Positions 18,101-29,849 of a stretch of 64,000 nucleotides of DNA are shown piece after piece (positions within the stretch are counted from its first letter, which is position 1; each line of letters begins with the position of its first letter). The notes under the pieces are model-generated. The model ran no database searches. It saw nothing but the letters and a program-made list of their open reading frames with translations, and had not been told where the DNA came from. Source of the stretch: Pelodera strongyloides (lineage: Eukaryota; Nematoda; Chromadorea; Rhabditida; Rhabditidae); NCBI GenBank assembly GCA_036852015.1, contig JAANDG010000067.1, positions 62,001-126,000 of the forward strand, given 5' to 3'. The translations under genes and the position numbers were made by a program.

Positions 18101-19134
18101 CTCAACAACTTCCAATCTCAAAAATACGATGTGCACCCTCAAACAATGCAGAAACTCAAGCTGCTCCAATGCCAATTCCCCGGGAAACGGCGGTTCTCGG
18201 AGTTGAACAAGGGAGCACCAAAAGTCTCAACATATTTCCAATCTCAAACAAATACGATGTGCACCCTCAAACAATGCAGAAAACTCAAGCTGCTCCAATG
18301 CCAATTCCCCGGGAAACGGCGGTTCTCGGAGTTGAACAAGGGAGCACCAAAAGTCTCAACATATTTCCAAGCAAAACTGTATTGAACAAACCTTGAAACC
18401 CTTGAATTAAAGGTCTTGAAGCGTGAAAAATAGATTCATAAAAAAAACAAGAACGCTCACATCAGAATCGGCGGGATAAAGTGGGAAGAAAGATAGAACG
18501 TATTTTGCAGCTTCCAAGCGAACGCAGAGCAAACTGTCTGAAAGAAAATAACGACTCAATCGACTTGAATCATAGAAAAAGCTGTGCTGCGGTACGGTAC
18601 GTGTTGTTTTTAAAAGAATGTTTCAGTTTCACAACCCAAGACAGCATTTGAATGCAAATCTTGTTTTCTCGCATTCTAAAGCAGATGTCCAACACATATT
18701 TTGAAAAGCACTACGTGCGGTATAGCCTCAAAACGAGGTAGACCGTAACCGTAACTAATAAAACAAGAGGGAAGTAAAAAAAACCCTCACCGGCAAATAT
18801 TTAGCCAAAACGTCCAACAAATCCTTCACTCCGACAGTAGAACGAGGAACCAGCTGGAAATAAATATATTCAGGGGGAGTAAATGATAAAACAAAAAGGA
18901 AGCGCACATCATATACTAAACAAGCTACTGCCACTACACCACTATACCAGTACGGCGTGGATGTCCACTCATCGCTGGTGCTAGTATTACTAACACAAAC
19001 TAATTGGATGTATATGGGAAGGAAAGGATATGGATACAAAAAAAGAGAACATTGCTCACCAATGCTAGCATTTTCCAGCACCACCATACTTCGGACGGAC
19101 GTCTTCGCGTCCAAAATCACTTCTATCGTGCTCA
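15178..19134 (-). CDS. Unrecognised multi-exon gene, 3' part
   Basis: Nine exons on the minus strand join with matching phases: 19060-19134, 18940-18989, 18791-18853, 18636-18675, 18461-18537, 15857-15911, 15743-15783, 15391-15475 and 15178-15257 (TGA stop). They give about 187 residues, mostly predicted helix, for example LVPRSTVGVKDLLDVLAKYL, then SLLCVRLEAAKYVLSFF, and a C-terminus ending ALYWQEDFEQ. Acceptors such as TTTCTTTCAG and GTTTTCAG support most joins. The first exon's acceptor and the one at 15911 (within the minisatellite) are poor by consensus, but the latter exon is needed to reconcile phases. I do not recognise the protein; no domain motif stands out. The 5' exons lie above 19134 and were not found. 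The 2.5-kb intron 15912-18460 contains the 129-bp tandem array. Confidence 0.6.
15881..18372. repeat. 129-bp minisatellite, about 20 tandem copies
   Basis: Twenty copies of GGCGGTTCTCGG can be counted between about 15938 and 18320. Clean copies are spaced exactly 129 bp apart; each contains TTCCCCGGGAAACGG. Units near both ends and at 16620-17090 are almost identical, whereas those at 16140-16600 and 17090-18130 carry many one-base deletions. Two plus-strand frames stay open through clean copies because 129 is a multiple of three, but I see no start context, splice sites or protein signature. The lowest unit overlaps the predicted exon 15857-15911 of the minus-strand gene. Confidence 0.95.
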
Positions 19135-19523
19135 CTGCTCACTGCGGGGCTCGCTTCGCAATTCGACTCTCTAGAAAAATGGTTTGTTATGTTAGAAATG
19201 GACAAACATCCAAGTACAATAATTGAAACTTTGTATATAAGTATTCCCATGCTACAGCAATCATATTTCCATGTAAGTCGCCTCAGGGGCGCGAGCCGAC
19301 TGGTAGAGACATAAAGGATAATGGATCGATCATTAATTCTGAGTGAACGAATCGATAAGAATAATAATTATTACTATTATTCAACTTCTAGTATTGTGCA
19401 AAGAACATAGCATACCTCTCTGTACCGTGTTCCAACTACGCCTTCAATAAGCAACCTCTGTTCCTTCCTGACAGGGAGTTTCCCTCAAACACCTATATTG
19501 ACAGGGAGTTTCCCTCAATGGCA

Positions 19524-19726
19524 GGCTGTCGCCCGCGTTAAAAAGTCCTATTCACCACAGTTCATAAATGGCAGGGAGTCTCCCTCAATTACCGTAACCT
19601 GTTGCCCGTATGACAAGAGTACGCTACCTCTTCAAAGCAGCCTGGCTCCCTGTCGCCAGGGTTCTGTCTTTGGGGGCCCGAAAGGACGCCACCGTGTCAG
19701 TTTCGACGGGCGACACCCTGCCAAAT
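19524..19726. repeat. Inverted repeat with TGGCAGG/CCTGCCA ends
   Basis: The ends TGGCAGGCTGTCGCCCG and CGGGCGACACCCTGCCA are inverse copies. Just outside and inside, the phrase CAGGGAGTTTCCCTCAA occurs repeatedly (about 19470, 19500, 19570). Confidence 0.6.
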
Positions 19727-20333
19727 AGGAACATAGGAATTGCGGACAATAAAAGTTTGGCGCACCACTGGCGCACCACTGGCGCACCCCTAGCTCTAGC
19801 TAGCGCGCCTCCTTCGTTAAATTTCTTTTCTTTCCATCTATTTTCCCCTCGCTAATTAAATATACTCGCCTCTATATCATCTCTCATCAGGCAGGTGTGC
19901 AGCTTCGAATGTTTTGAGTTGTACTGTTGCACACGTTAGATATCAGAGATGTCGAGTCTTATTGGATTGGTTTGCCACATTTACCTGAAAAGTATTTCAT
20001 AATATTCAATAGTCGATTAATAAACAACCGCAATGAACGTTCGATATTGCAACCACAAGTAATCAACATTTAGAAGTAGAAGACGAATTATTATGCGATA
20101 CGCCTACCTACTCCTACTGTGGATACCTAAACATGCTACGTTACTCGGGCCTCTGGAGGGTTGCATAGATTATAATAGACAGAGTAGTGTCATTACAGGT
20201 TACAACAATTTGCAGAGGCAGCAGAAAACAACGAAAATAAACCTAGTCGTATACCACAGTTCATTCATGCTACGCGAACAACTGGCTACGAAAACCAAAG
20301 GAGAGAAGGAGCTACGAAAACCAAAGGAGGCTA

Positions 20334-20468
20334 TCTTTAAAGGGATCGATAACATGGGGACTGGGGACCCCATTATGGTGATGGGGTGGGGGTCGGAGTG
20401 GGCGGAGCCTTAGTTAGGGTCACAGTATTCAACTCATATGAGAATATCATCTGCGCATTGCCGAAGGC
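20334..20468 (+). repeat. Direct repeat, first copy
   Basis: It starts TCTTTAAAGGGATCGATAAC and ends GCGCATTGCCGAAGGC, and recurs at 20959-21103 with small differences. Confidence 0.85.
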
Positions 20469-20491
20469 CAATGGAGTGTTACTTCTCTACA

Positions 20492-20757
20492 TCGACGGAC
20501 ATCGATTTTCCGAAAGGAAATCATGCGAATTCATCGTTCGGGATGGACATTTTGGAAACGTTCTAATACGTGGAGAAAACAAAAAATACAGTATGAATTA
20601 CCATGGAAAAGTGCTAATTAGGATGGTTTGCATGCTAATTCATACTGTATTTTTTTTGCTTTCTCCAAACATTAGAACGTGTGTTTCCAAAATGTCCATC
20701 CCGAACGACAAATTTGCATGGTTTCCTGTCGGAAAATCAATCCCAAACGCGCCCTAA
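20492..20757. repeat. Inverted-repeat element, GCGCCC-ended family
   Basis: Arms of about 105 bp (20505-20610 and 20640-20745) are inverse copies that contain GTTCGGGATGGACATTTTGG and ATACAGTATGAATT. A diverged relative with the same arm phrases lies at 32620-32855. Confidence 0.8.
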
Positions 20758-20958
20758 TATTTTTGAAACACATTGCTATTGATAGATGTAAAATAACAAA
20801 ACCGAAACCGCTTCGCGAACGAATAAAACTAATAAAGTATAGAAAATATAAACCTTGCAATATTGAGAGTCAGCTAACGTCAACACTGAACACTAATTAA
20901 TACAAGGAAACGCGGACAATCAAGCAGATCAAAAAATTGATTAGCGAAAAGTGGGGAA

Positions 20959-21103
20959 TCTTTAAAGGGATCGATAACATGGGTTCTGAGGCCCCCATCA
21001 TAAGGTGGTGGGGTGGGGGTCGGAGAGGTGGAGTCTGTTGTTAGTTAGGGTCACAGTATTCAACTCATCAGAAGAGAACATCATCTGCGCATTGCCGAAG
21101 GCT
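20959..21103 (+). repeat. Direct repeat, second copy
   Basis: This is the copy of 20334-20468. The two lie about 490 bp apart and flank the inverted-repeat element at 20492-20757. Confidence 0.85.
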
Positions 21104-21109
21104 ACTACC

Positions 21110-21240
21110 TTCGAGAGAGAAAGAAAGAGAGAGAGGTACAAAGAAAGAAAGAGAGAGAGAGGGAGAGAGAGAGAGGGGGTGCAAAGAAAGAAAGAAAGAG
21201 AGAGAGAGAGGGAGAGAGAGAGAGAGAGAGGGAGAGATAG
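21110..21240 (+). repeat. GA-rich microsatellite
   Basis: Imperfect GAGA/GAAA repeats extend over about 130 bp. Open frames here are low-complexity Arg/Glu and not genes. Confidence 0.9.
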
Positions 21241-21317
21241 GGTAAAATGAAATAGAATGAAAAACTGTGTTGTGATATCCGCCATATTCATCTTGAAAGG
21301 AAAGTTATTTTACACCA

Positions 21318-21500
21318 TTAAAGAGAAATACCGGCCGGTTTTTGAAACGTATCTTCAACAACTGCGTTTTTATGAATTTATGCTAAGTGGGGTCGAATAG
21401 GGGTGTAGTTTTTATGCTAATTTGCACTAATTTGCATATGTTGCATAAAATGAAGATGCCCACTATGCGTTTCAGAAACCTGCCGGTATTTCGCTTTAAT
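21318..21500. repeat. MITE-like inverted repeat, family 1 copy
   Basis: It starts TTAAAGAGAAATACCGGCCG and ends with the inverse reading GCCGGTATTTCGCTTTAA. The core has ATTTGCATATGTTGCATAA. Confidence 0.85.
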
Positions 21501-22334
21501 TAAAACATGCATAATAACGCCTTATCGAAAAGTTATGAGGAACATGACTGCTCGCCTAACCTAAGTATGCAAAATGGTCGGCGAAAATTCAGAAGAACCA
21601 GAAACTTTCAACATATTTATAAACCAGAGTTTGTTTATAAACCGAAAATGGTCCAAACCTATGTGGCTAGGGGGCTACGTGGTTTTTAGACAGGTTTCTG
21701 TAAACGATATTTAATACATTTAATATCAACATAAGAAAATAGCTACATATAAATTGTCATGAACGCATCTCAAATTGCCCCGCCCCTTTATGTCCACTCC
21801 CATCTGACCGTCCGTCTGTGGACCCACTGCGCGCCGCGCGCTGTGCTTTATATGCATTCTTCTTATTCTTGTTATGATAAATTGGTGTTGAATGTTTGGT
21901 TTGCATAAACATTCAACAAGTGCTATCTAGTTATGCCTTATATGCGCCCCCCTGTTGCGTGTTTCGTACTTTCGCCTAGTAGTTTCTTAATCGTTAATGT
22001 TAATTTTTGCTTTTCGGTCTTCATAATGATTCTATGTGGTAATTTCCCATAATGGCTTGCCAACGTACTGATCCCATTTAAATCCCTTGATACTAACATA
22101 CTAACATCTTGCAGTGCACATGTGCCACAGTGTCAGGAGTGAAGTTGAGACGATTGCCTAGCCTTTAGACTTAGACGAAACTTTCTGTAGCTGTTCATAA
22201 TTTCCCTTCTATCTGTATTCCACCTTTTGTGACCCCTTCCGCGTTGTTTCATTTATTTTAACTTTGATGAATTATCGCTTTTGACGTTTCTTTGCATGTT
22301 TGGTTTTTTTATTATTAAAGTTAATTGTTTAAGG

Positions 22335-25300
22335 ATGGGTGAATTTACGCCTCGTTTCGAACAAAGGGAGGCCGACGCTCGCTTGTTCGGTCCTGCGAGA
22401 CTGCCCACCCTTGGTGCTATTCCCGTGAAAAATGAAAAGGGCCAGACTGTGATGCAAAAGGTCAAAGTGCAACGGTATATCGCAGGAAAAGCGTAAGTTT
22501 TGAATTAATCTCCATCTAGCATTTTCCAGTGGTAGACTGGTGGCGCAACTGATTGTTGACAAAGTGGAAGAGTTGGTGTCTTGGTCGTATTTTCCATTCT
22601 GCTCACTCTAGTAAAGTTTTGGACTACATTCAGGTTGCTTGAATTCAGGGTATAAATTCCGTGGAGGTGGTTGGTCGTAAATGGAGGTGGTTTCTTTAGA
22701 CCGTTACACCATGTTTCAGTCAAATATATTAATTTCGAATTGCTTCCGGAGGTGGTTCGTGCGTGTTTACCCCTGCTTGAATTATTCTCAGTACTTACTT
22801 GGTAATTTTCAGCCCTGCTTACGCAACCGGACACAGCTCTGAAAGCGATAATGAAGAAAAGGAAGAGAGAAGACGCGAACGTCGCGAGCGGGAAAGAGAA
22901 CGCGAATAGTCAGTATTATTTTTATATTCTTATCTATTTATCGAAGAAAGGCGTCTGTAGAACTGGTCGCGAAACACCGGCCGGTTTTTGAAACGCATCG
23001 TGGGTAACTGAATCCTTACGTATTTATGCTAATTTGCTCGAATTTAGCTCGATTTTGAGTCTAATTTATGTTTATTTGCATAAGCTGCATAAGAATGCTG
23101 GTATACTCTATACTCAATGTGTTTCAAAAACCGGCCAGTATTTCGCTTTAACTATGACATGTGTACATAGTTGATTCGTTCGCTGTGTTAGTGGTGTATC
23201 TTTTCTGCTAGTTTATAAATCTCGCCGGTGACTTTGTGTTTGGTATCAACCTGTGCTGGTCGCGAGACACTGCTACTATCTTGTGTACTTTCTCCGTCTC
23301 CGGTTTACGTACCCGCTTATTGTAGACTTTTTTTATTGGCAATGAGACAACAATAAGATACGAATATAATCTTATTTTATAAAAGAGTAACTGTAGTGCG
23401 CTAGCACCATGTGCGTTACGGAAGTACAATTAGAATAAAATGTTCCGCAGTATAAAAAGGGTCAATCGATGCAAAAGAACAACTTTGGAATTGACTTTTT
23501 TTGCAAGAGTTTCATCTATGTTTCCGACGTTTCCGACGTTTCATAAATATGGAAAGACACCTTCAGGCGGCGTAGCCGTATGGTATAGCATAAATTGTTT
23601 GTTTTTAGTGAGGAAGATCGTGATCGAAGACGCAGACACCGGGAACATAGGGATCGCGATCGAGATAGAGAGGTATTTTTATATCATGGATATGAGGCTA
23701 TGAGGCCTTATTCACCACTCAATTCCCCGTCTTTTTCTCTGCGTGTCTCTCTCACATAAGAGTGCTATTTTCTGTCCCTAGGGAATATTTTCCCGAGGGA
23801 ATCGCAGTGGTGAATATGGCCTATGAATGTTCATTTTATTTTCTGAATACCTCCTCTTCTGATTAATAGGGTGTCTTTTTATAAATGGGCAAATGTATGG
23901 TCTTCTATATAACATAAGCCAGACGGCAAGCTTCCTATCAGCTCCGAGGTTTCGCGCTTTGGCACATTTGCAGTACTCTGCGCTTCATCCTTCATGTGGA
24001 GGTGCTACCAAAAATGCATTATACAATCAATAAAACGTGCAAATTTGGTTATTACACCCAGTGTTACCGGTTAGGTTTGTACCTCGGTACACTGCAGCGG
24101 GCGGTATTTTATCTTTGGTTTTTTTACTTTAATATGTTTAAAGCGAAATACCGGCCGATTTTTAAAACACATCGAGTAGAACAGCATTCTTATGCAGCTT
24201 ACGCAAATGAACATAAATTATAATAAACAATCGAGCTAAATTCGAGTAAATTGGCATAAATACATAAGAACTCAGTTGTCCACGATGCGTTTCAAAAACC
24301 GGTCGGTATTTCGCTTTAACGTGGTCGAGCCGAGGGCCGAGGATTATCGAGGCGGTAAATCTTTTGATTATCATTGTTAAATTAAACTCGTTTAAGGTTG
24401 TCGAGCCTGAAATTATCAAGGCGGAGCCCGAGGATGAAGTAGCCGATAAGCTGGAGCTCGAGGAGAGAAGAGAGAGGGCGAGACTGAGGAGATTGGAGTT
24501 GGAACAACAGGAGCAAGAAGAGGAGGCGGATGAGGTAAGGGTTTGCATTTAACGTTTTACTTCCTAATAAAACGCGGAAAGTTAAGCGTTACGGCGCGCA
24601 TTAAGACTTAAAACTGCGTAAAATGGGTGTACGTACATTCCGTGCGTAAATGGAGGTGGCTTATTGATAGACCGTTTTAATAAAACAACATGTTTCGGTC
24701 AAATATATAAATTTCGAATTGCTTTCGGGGGTGGTCAAAACCGATCCGGAGGTGCTTCGTGCGTGTTTCAATTTTCAATGCACCAACCCGAACCCATCCT
24801 ATACCGCTGGCGTAAGATCGCGCGTCACGTTAAACATTTCTGGAGTTTTGTCTGAAACATTGAAAGTACCTCCTCCTTTGAAAGCTTCCGACCACTAGTC
24901 TGACTAAGGACTAAATAAGCAGATTATTCATTTGTGGTACGGCGATTTAGAATTGTATTATGCCCTCCTGTAGAAAATCGGAGCTGTTTCACAACCCTCT
25001 TTCCGTCGTTTATAGATTAATCTTTGCAATTCAAGTCTGTGTTTTCAGGCAGGCAGTGATGACGAGGGTTTCGAACGCCGACGTCGCCAGATGCGAGAGA
25101 TGATGTTGAAGAGAGAGCGAGAAGCAGAGATCAAGGTGTGCCTTTGATTTTTCGTTTGAATTTTGAATTGAACGCATAGAGTCATACACATTCATGGATT
25201 TGAGAAAGTTGTTCATTGCTGTTTTTATTCGTCCCTGTGAGTATGCACCTTTTTTATTATTGGGGCTAACCATTAGCGCGGCATCTTTAGATTTTAGATC

Positions 25301-28300
25301 GAATGAGATTTTGTCGAAATGCGTATATTGATAGTTTCGGCATTCGGCAACTATAAGACTAAGCTATGCAGGTAATTTGTGCCCGGGATTTATGCCCGGG
25401 AGTTCCTAACCCTTAGTCCTGCCTAAAAGCCTAAGACCCTTAGTCGTTTTTTTTTGTTTCCAGTCGGAAATCAAGGCAGACTTGGAGGATGAAGAAGAAG
25501 AGAGCGAAGAGGAGGAAGAGAGCAGTGAGGGCGAGAGTGAAGAGGAAGAAGACCAGATCATGAGGTTGAAACCGGTGAGAGAGATTTTTATTGACTAGAC
25601 CACTAGACGTAGCTTGATACGGTTCCTCCTCCCCTTTTCGTTTTCCTATCCGAATGTGGTGGGATTTTGCGTCCGATGGAAGCTTTCCAGTTTCCAGTGG
25701 CCGTATGCACGAACAGCGGGAACCTCACATGGTGGGAGAATTTGGCTCTGTATGTCTCCGATTCGTGTGATCCCTCTCTTTCTCTCACCTCCCATGAGGA
25801 GTCTGGGAGCCTCCCGGCGCGTTCGTGCGTATGAAGTGTGGTTACAATTAATTAGTCGATGAACAAGTATTTCAATGAACGTGGTTCAATTATATTGTGG
25901 AAAAATTCACCGCCGACGGAGTATAGGCATTTTTAATTTTGGTTTCTTCTTTCCAGGTCTTCGTCCGAAAGAAGGATCGAGTCACCCTGATTGATGCCGA
26001 GAATGAAAAACGCAAAGAGGAAGAGAGACGAAGAGAGGAAGAGCGAAAGAAGGAGGAGAAGAAGAGGGAGAGTGCCAGGGTGAGGGAGCTCTTTCTCTCT
26101 GTAAACACTATTCAGTCGTGCGCATAATAATTGTCGGTTGATCATTATCGTATATAATGTTTATTGGTGATTTCGTCATAAGTGTTGAACTTGTTGAACT
26201 CTGGACTGGACGCGTCATATGTAAGGTTCTTTGCATGTGACTGTTATGCTAGAGTCAGGGATTTTTACTTCACCGACGAATGGGTGTCGTTTATCGAAGT
26301 TTTATAGGCGCGCGGCGAGAGAACGAGAAGAAGTATGCATACTAAACGTTATTGAACCCCTGTGATTTAGTCTTGTCATTCGTTTAAGTACGTTTGCTGC
26401 ACTCACGTATGGAACGCATTTTTCTTTGTGTAATGAGGTGTCAGTGTATCCATGTACGTACACCTTGGGACGTTTACTTCTTACTTCCTGCGACTTGTCA
26501 TTGTGACTCTGTTTAGTGCTAGGCCTATATCGTCCGTCCCTTTTTATATTTGTACCGGAAAATCTGACCGTGTACCTTGTCCTTATGCCAGCCAGAGATT
26601 CTGATCGTGTCAGCTGATTTCGTCTATGCAAATTTTGCAGCTAATGGAGCAAATCCTTCGCGAGGAGGAAGAGATGGAGAAGCGGAAGAAGGAGGACAAC
26701 GTGGACCTGTCATCTGTGCCCACGGATGATGAGAGCGAGGAAATTGGTGCGTGTCTTAACCTGAGGTCATATTCACCACTCCGATTAGTCCCCTTCCCTC
26801 GGGGAACAATTCCCCGGGGGACAGAAAATAGCACTTCATGTAGAACACAGGCAGAGAAAAAGACGGGGAATTCCCCATGGGGAACTGAGTGTTGAATATG
26901 GCCTCAGAGGTCATCTTTGTACTTTTTCATCTACGCATATTGTCATGTGAGGCATATTCCTTGAGACTTGAGATACTCACAGTCATTTCGCTATGTAATC
27001 TTTCATCGTGCAATGCTTTTCATCTTCAATATCTAATGTCCAGCAAACAGCAAATTTGATTTTCACGTTGTATTTATTACTTGAGAGTGAAACATTGATC
27101 TTTTGGTAACTATATAACAGACGATCTAAACGCAGTTGTGAGTGATAAACTGAAACTAAAAACTGCAGAATTCTTTGGTGAAGTATTAATAACTAACACT
27201 TTCTTCCAACTAGGTCACTTTGTTTCGTTCTCTCCCAATCTTGTTCTCTCTCTCTCCCCCTCTCGCTCTCTCTTCCCCTCTCTCTCTCATCTCTCTCTCT
27301 CTGTCTTCATTTTCTACATTTATATCCATTCCAGCCTACGAAGCGTGGAAGCTGCGCGAGATGAAGCGATTAAAGCGTAACCGTGATGAGCGAGAAGCCC
27401 AGGTGAAGGAAAAGGCCGAACTGGAGAAGGTGCACAACATGACCGAGGAGGAGAGGAAGGCTTACTTGAGAGCCAATCCCAAGATTGTCACTAATAAGGT
27501 GGGCGTTTGTTGATTTTATTGATTATTGACTTTTATTGATTTTCTAACATGGTCTCCAATTTGTGGCCTATTTCAGTTCTTGTCCGTTTATTGAACATGT
27601 GATTCAAGATTCAATTTATATTTTTATCATTGAATGCTGACGTTTTGATTTTGACGAGCTGTGCAACTATGTGATTAATAGGGGTATTTGGTCTCCATTG
27701 AACAACATGTGCCGGTGTGTATTCTCGTGCTGAGAGCGATATTTTTGAGGAAGATGTATGTATTGTATGAATATTTTATGTTCAGGCACAAAAGGGCAAG
27801 TACAAGTTCCTGCAAAAGTTCTACCATCGTGGTGTGTTCTTTTTGGACGAGGAGGATGAGGTGAAAACAAGGTGAGAGATTAGTATGATTACGAACGTTG
27901 AATTAAAGCAGTATTGCACCTAGTTGGTGAGTTCATACCTGCGTCTCAACATATCATATCATATGTAATTTGTGTTTGCATATGATACAATACATATGCG
28001 TGTCATAGGCAAATTTTCCCAAACTAGATACACTACGACTTTAAACTGCCTAAGGGGTATCCTAGCTACGCATATTTTTAGTCCAGTCCATAACAAGTGT
28101 CATATAGTGTATCGTTAATCGTTATTTATTTCGATATTATGGCGATTCTGGATTCTGGAATTTTTTTGATCGTTTCTGAATTTCTGAATATTTGAAAACC
28201 AAAAATGTCTTTGTTGGTGACGAGGACTAGCGGTGACATGAACGATCTCGACGATCCGTTCGTCCGTTCGTCCTGGTAAGAAGCGTTGCACTCGAATGAA

Positions 28301-29849
28301 CCAAACAGTTCGAGCTGCTCTCCATTGGCTGCGGTAGCGACTATACTTGGGGATTTCAAGTTTGGCTGACCGAGCAACTTCCATGTGGCCTCGGATATCA
28401 ATGTCAAATCCGAGCCGGTGTCCAATTGAAGTCGCACCTTCCTTCCATTCATCAGAACGGTAACGAACCTGCGGCCGGCAGTTCGCGAAGACACTTCGTG
28501 GTCCTTGTGATGGCTTCTTTGTTTGCTGTTGTCAAAAAATGTTTAGGGGAAAATTGAAGTGGCCGACAGTTGTGCGAAAAGGTAAATTAGTTATTTTCTG
28601 AACAAAATAAACGAACAGAAAAGTAGGAATGTTTTTGTATCTTCAGAGATTTTGCCGCCCCAACAATGGAAGATCAATTTGACAAGACTGTGTTGCCCAA
28701 GGTTATGCAGGTTCGTGGGTTTTTTTTCAAGTTTTTCCCTTTCCAAATATTTCTGTTCAAATCTACGCTACTTGAATTTGCCGTATATTGATGTTTCACT
28801 CTTGTTTCATATTCTTCGGTAGAGGAGCTGGATGTTTTTTTGGCAGTTTCTTAGAATCGTTATCCACATGTGAAGGCATCATTATTGCTGGTTTTCATTA
28901 AGACGTATGGAACTATAAAAAAACGTGCATAGTGCATAAGTATGATCCCTTTTAACATGTATGACTAAGACGTGGCGGTGGCATTATAATTATGTGTATA
29001 TGAAAAAAAATGGTGTGCCTAGGGCGTTCGACTTAGTGAATGGATCTTTACCTTGAGTAAGTAGTTTACTTTAGCTTTGTACGTCTAATTTTTCTTGTTT
29101 CAGGTTAAAAACTTTGGAAAGGCGTCGCGAACAAAATGGACGCATCTTACGGCGGAAGATACGACTGATCACCAGGTAACCTATTTTATTTACTCCCGAG
29201 AGTTAATTGTTTTTATTTTTGCACTATTTCAGTATTACATATGTTTGCACACGATCAATATATATAACGCATTGTAAAAAATGGGCTGTTTTGAGGTCTT
29301 TGATGTTTTTTATGGATAGTCTTTTTGAAGTGAGTAGCTGAAATAGAGATTGATCGGGGTTTTGGGATCTCAATTCTCACAATTAGTTATAGTTTTGTGA
29401 CAGAGTGATGATCTATAGATTTATTTAAAAAAAGGTTATTATGTGTTATTATTATATAATTGTGGTTTCTAAACAACGTTTACGTTCTGTTGCGAATTGC
29501 GATTATAACAGTGATTGAAAAAAAAGTAATTAACTAGATAAAGATAGTTAACTAGATAAAGATAATTAACCAGATAAAGATAATTAACTAGATAAAGATA
29601 ATTAACTAGATAAAGATAGTTAACCAGATAAAGATAATTAACTAGATAAAGACATAAAGATAATTAACTAGATAAAGAAGATAATTACTTGAAGACGATA
29701 AAAGATGACTAGATATTGACTTATGAAAACTAATTGTTTAGGGTGTTTGGAATACGCCGAACGCGATGAATATTGCCTTCACGTCCAAGAAGGCAGCGGG
29801 AGTAAGGCCAGTATTTGAACGACCCGCGGCCAAGAAGAGGAAGGAATAA
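22335..29849 (+). CDS. mfap-1: MFAP1 orthologue, spliceosome-associated protein
   Basis: Thirteen exons join in frame to 458 residues: 22335-22492, 22813-22908, 23609-23672, 24397-24534, 25049-25135, 25464-25574, 25957-26079, 26641-26746, 27335-27498, 27786-27871, 28647-28710, 29104-29175 and 29742-29849. Recognisable MFAP1 blocks appear in order: PVKNEKGQ...[11 protein letters not shown] near the N-terminus, VVEPEII, the acidic Glu-rich stretch, [51 protein letters not shown], the [17 protein letters not shown] block and a C-terminal [12 protein letters not shown]. Length is close to the human protein (about 440). MFAP1 is a nuclear component of the spliceosomal B complex needed for pre-mRNA splicing. 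The ATG at 22335 is the first in frame in exon 1. All donors are GT and acceptors AG. Introns hold MITEs, palindromes and a retropepsin fossil. Confidence 0.95.
22969..23152. repeat. MITE-like inverted repeat, family 1 copy, mfap-1 intron 2
   Basis: The ends are GCGAAACACCGGCCGGTTTT and its inverse ending in TATTTCGCTTTAA. It starts about 60 bp after the exon 2 donor. Confidence 0.85.
23702..23823. repeat. Palindromic element, CATATTCACCACTC family, copy 1
   Basis: Ends GAGGCCTTATTCACCACTC and GTGGTGAATATGGCCT are inverse. Related copies are at 26762-26907 and 31903-32019. It lies 30 bp after the exon 3 donor of mfap-1. Confidence 0.75.
24138..24319. repeat. MITE-like inverted repeat, family 1 copy, mfap-1 intron 3
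   Basis: The full form runs TTAAAGCGAAATACCGGCCG to GGTATTTCGCTTTAA. It lies about 80 bp before exon 4. Confidence 0.9.
26762..26907. repeat. Palindromic element, CATATTCACCACTC family, copy 2
   Basis: Ends TGAGGTCATATTCACCACTC and TGTTGAATATGGCCTCA are inverse, with inner TTCCCCGGGGGA-type palindromes. It begins 15 bp after the exon 8 donor of mfap-1. Confidence 0.8.
27240..27303 (+). repeat. CT-rich microsatellite
   Basis: Imperfect CT repeats lie about 30 bp before exon 9 of mfap-1 and could extend its polypyrimidine tract. Confidence 0.85.
28126..28530 (-). pseudogene. Fossil retropepsin fragment of a gypsy-type retrotransposon
   Basis: The minus strand encodes a piece of a retroviral-type aspartic protease: [20 protein letters not shown], then TLIS and an [12 protein letters not shown] flap region. 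The catalytic DTG is present at about residue 27 of the 122-residue frame. It has no RT after it and stops soon, so it is a truncated remnant. It lies antisense inside mfap-1 intron 10 and differs from the protease of the element at 5008-15046, so it comes from another family. Confidence 0.8.
29528..29690 (+). repeat. 18-bp tandem repeat, mfap-1 intron 12
   Basis: About eight copies of a unit close to AACTAGATAAAGATAATT occur, with a few variants, 50 bp before the last exon. Confidence 0.9.

Larger units (their letters stand above)
19135..22334. other. Intergenic region, repeats only
   Basis: No gene is supported. It holds an inverted repeat at 19524-19726, a duplicated 140-bp block at 20334-20468 and 20959-21103, an inverted-repeat element at 20492-20757, a GA-rich microsatellite at 21110-21240 and a family 1 MITE at 21318-21500. 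The missing 5' exons of the gene at 15178-19134 or the mfap-1 promoter could lie here, but I could not identify them. Confidence 0.6.

Noticed and set aside
15881..18372. CRISPR-like array
   Set aside because: Units are contiguous 129-bp repeats without unique spacers, in a eukaryotic genome.
15881..18396. Long plus-strand ORFs across the minisatellite (up to 378 residues)
   Set aside because: The unit is 129 bp with no stop in two frames, so long ORFs follow automatically. There is no start or splice context and two frames are equally open.
24316..24356. Possible extra mfap-1 exon reading [12 protein letters not shown] before exon 4
   Set aside because: It resembles the true exon 4 start, but it follows a MITE end with no acceptor, and exon 4 at 24397 already joins in phase with the expected protein.
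26626..26895. ORF running from mfap-1 exon 8 into the intron
   Set aside because: Only 26641-26746 is exon. The remainder is the palindromic repeat read through the donor.
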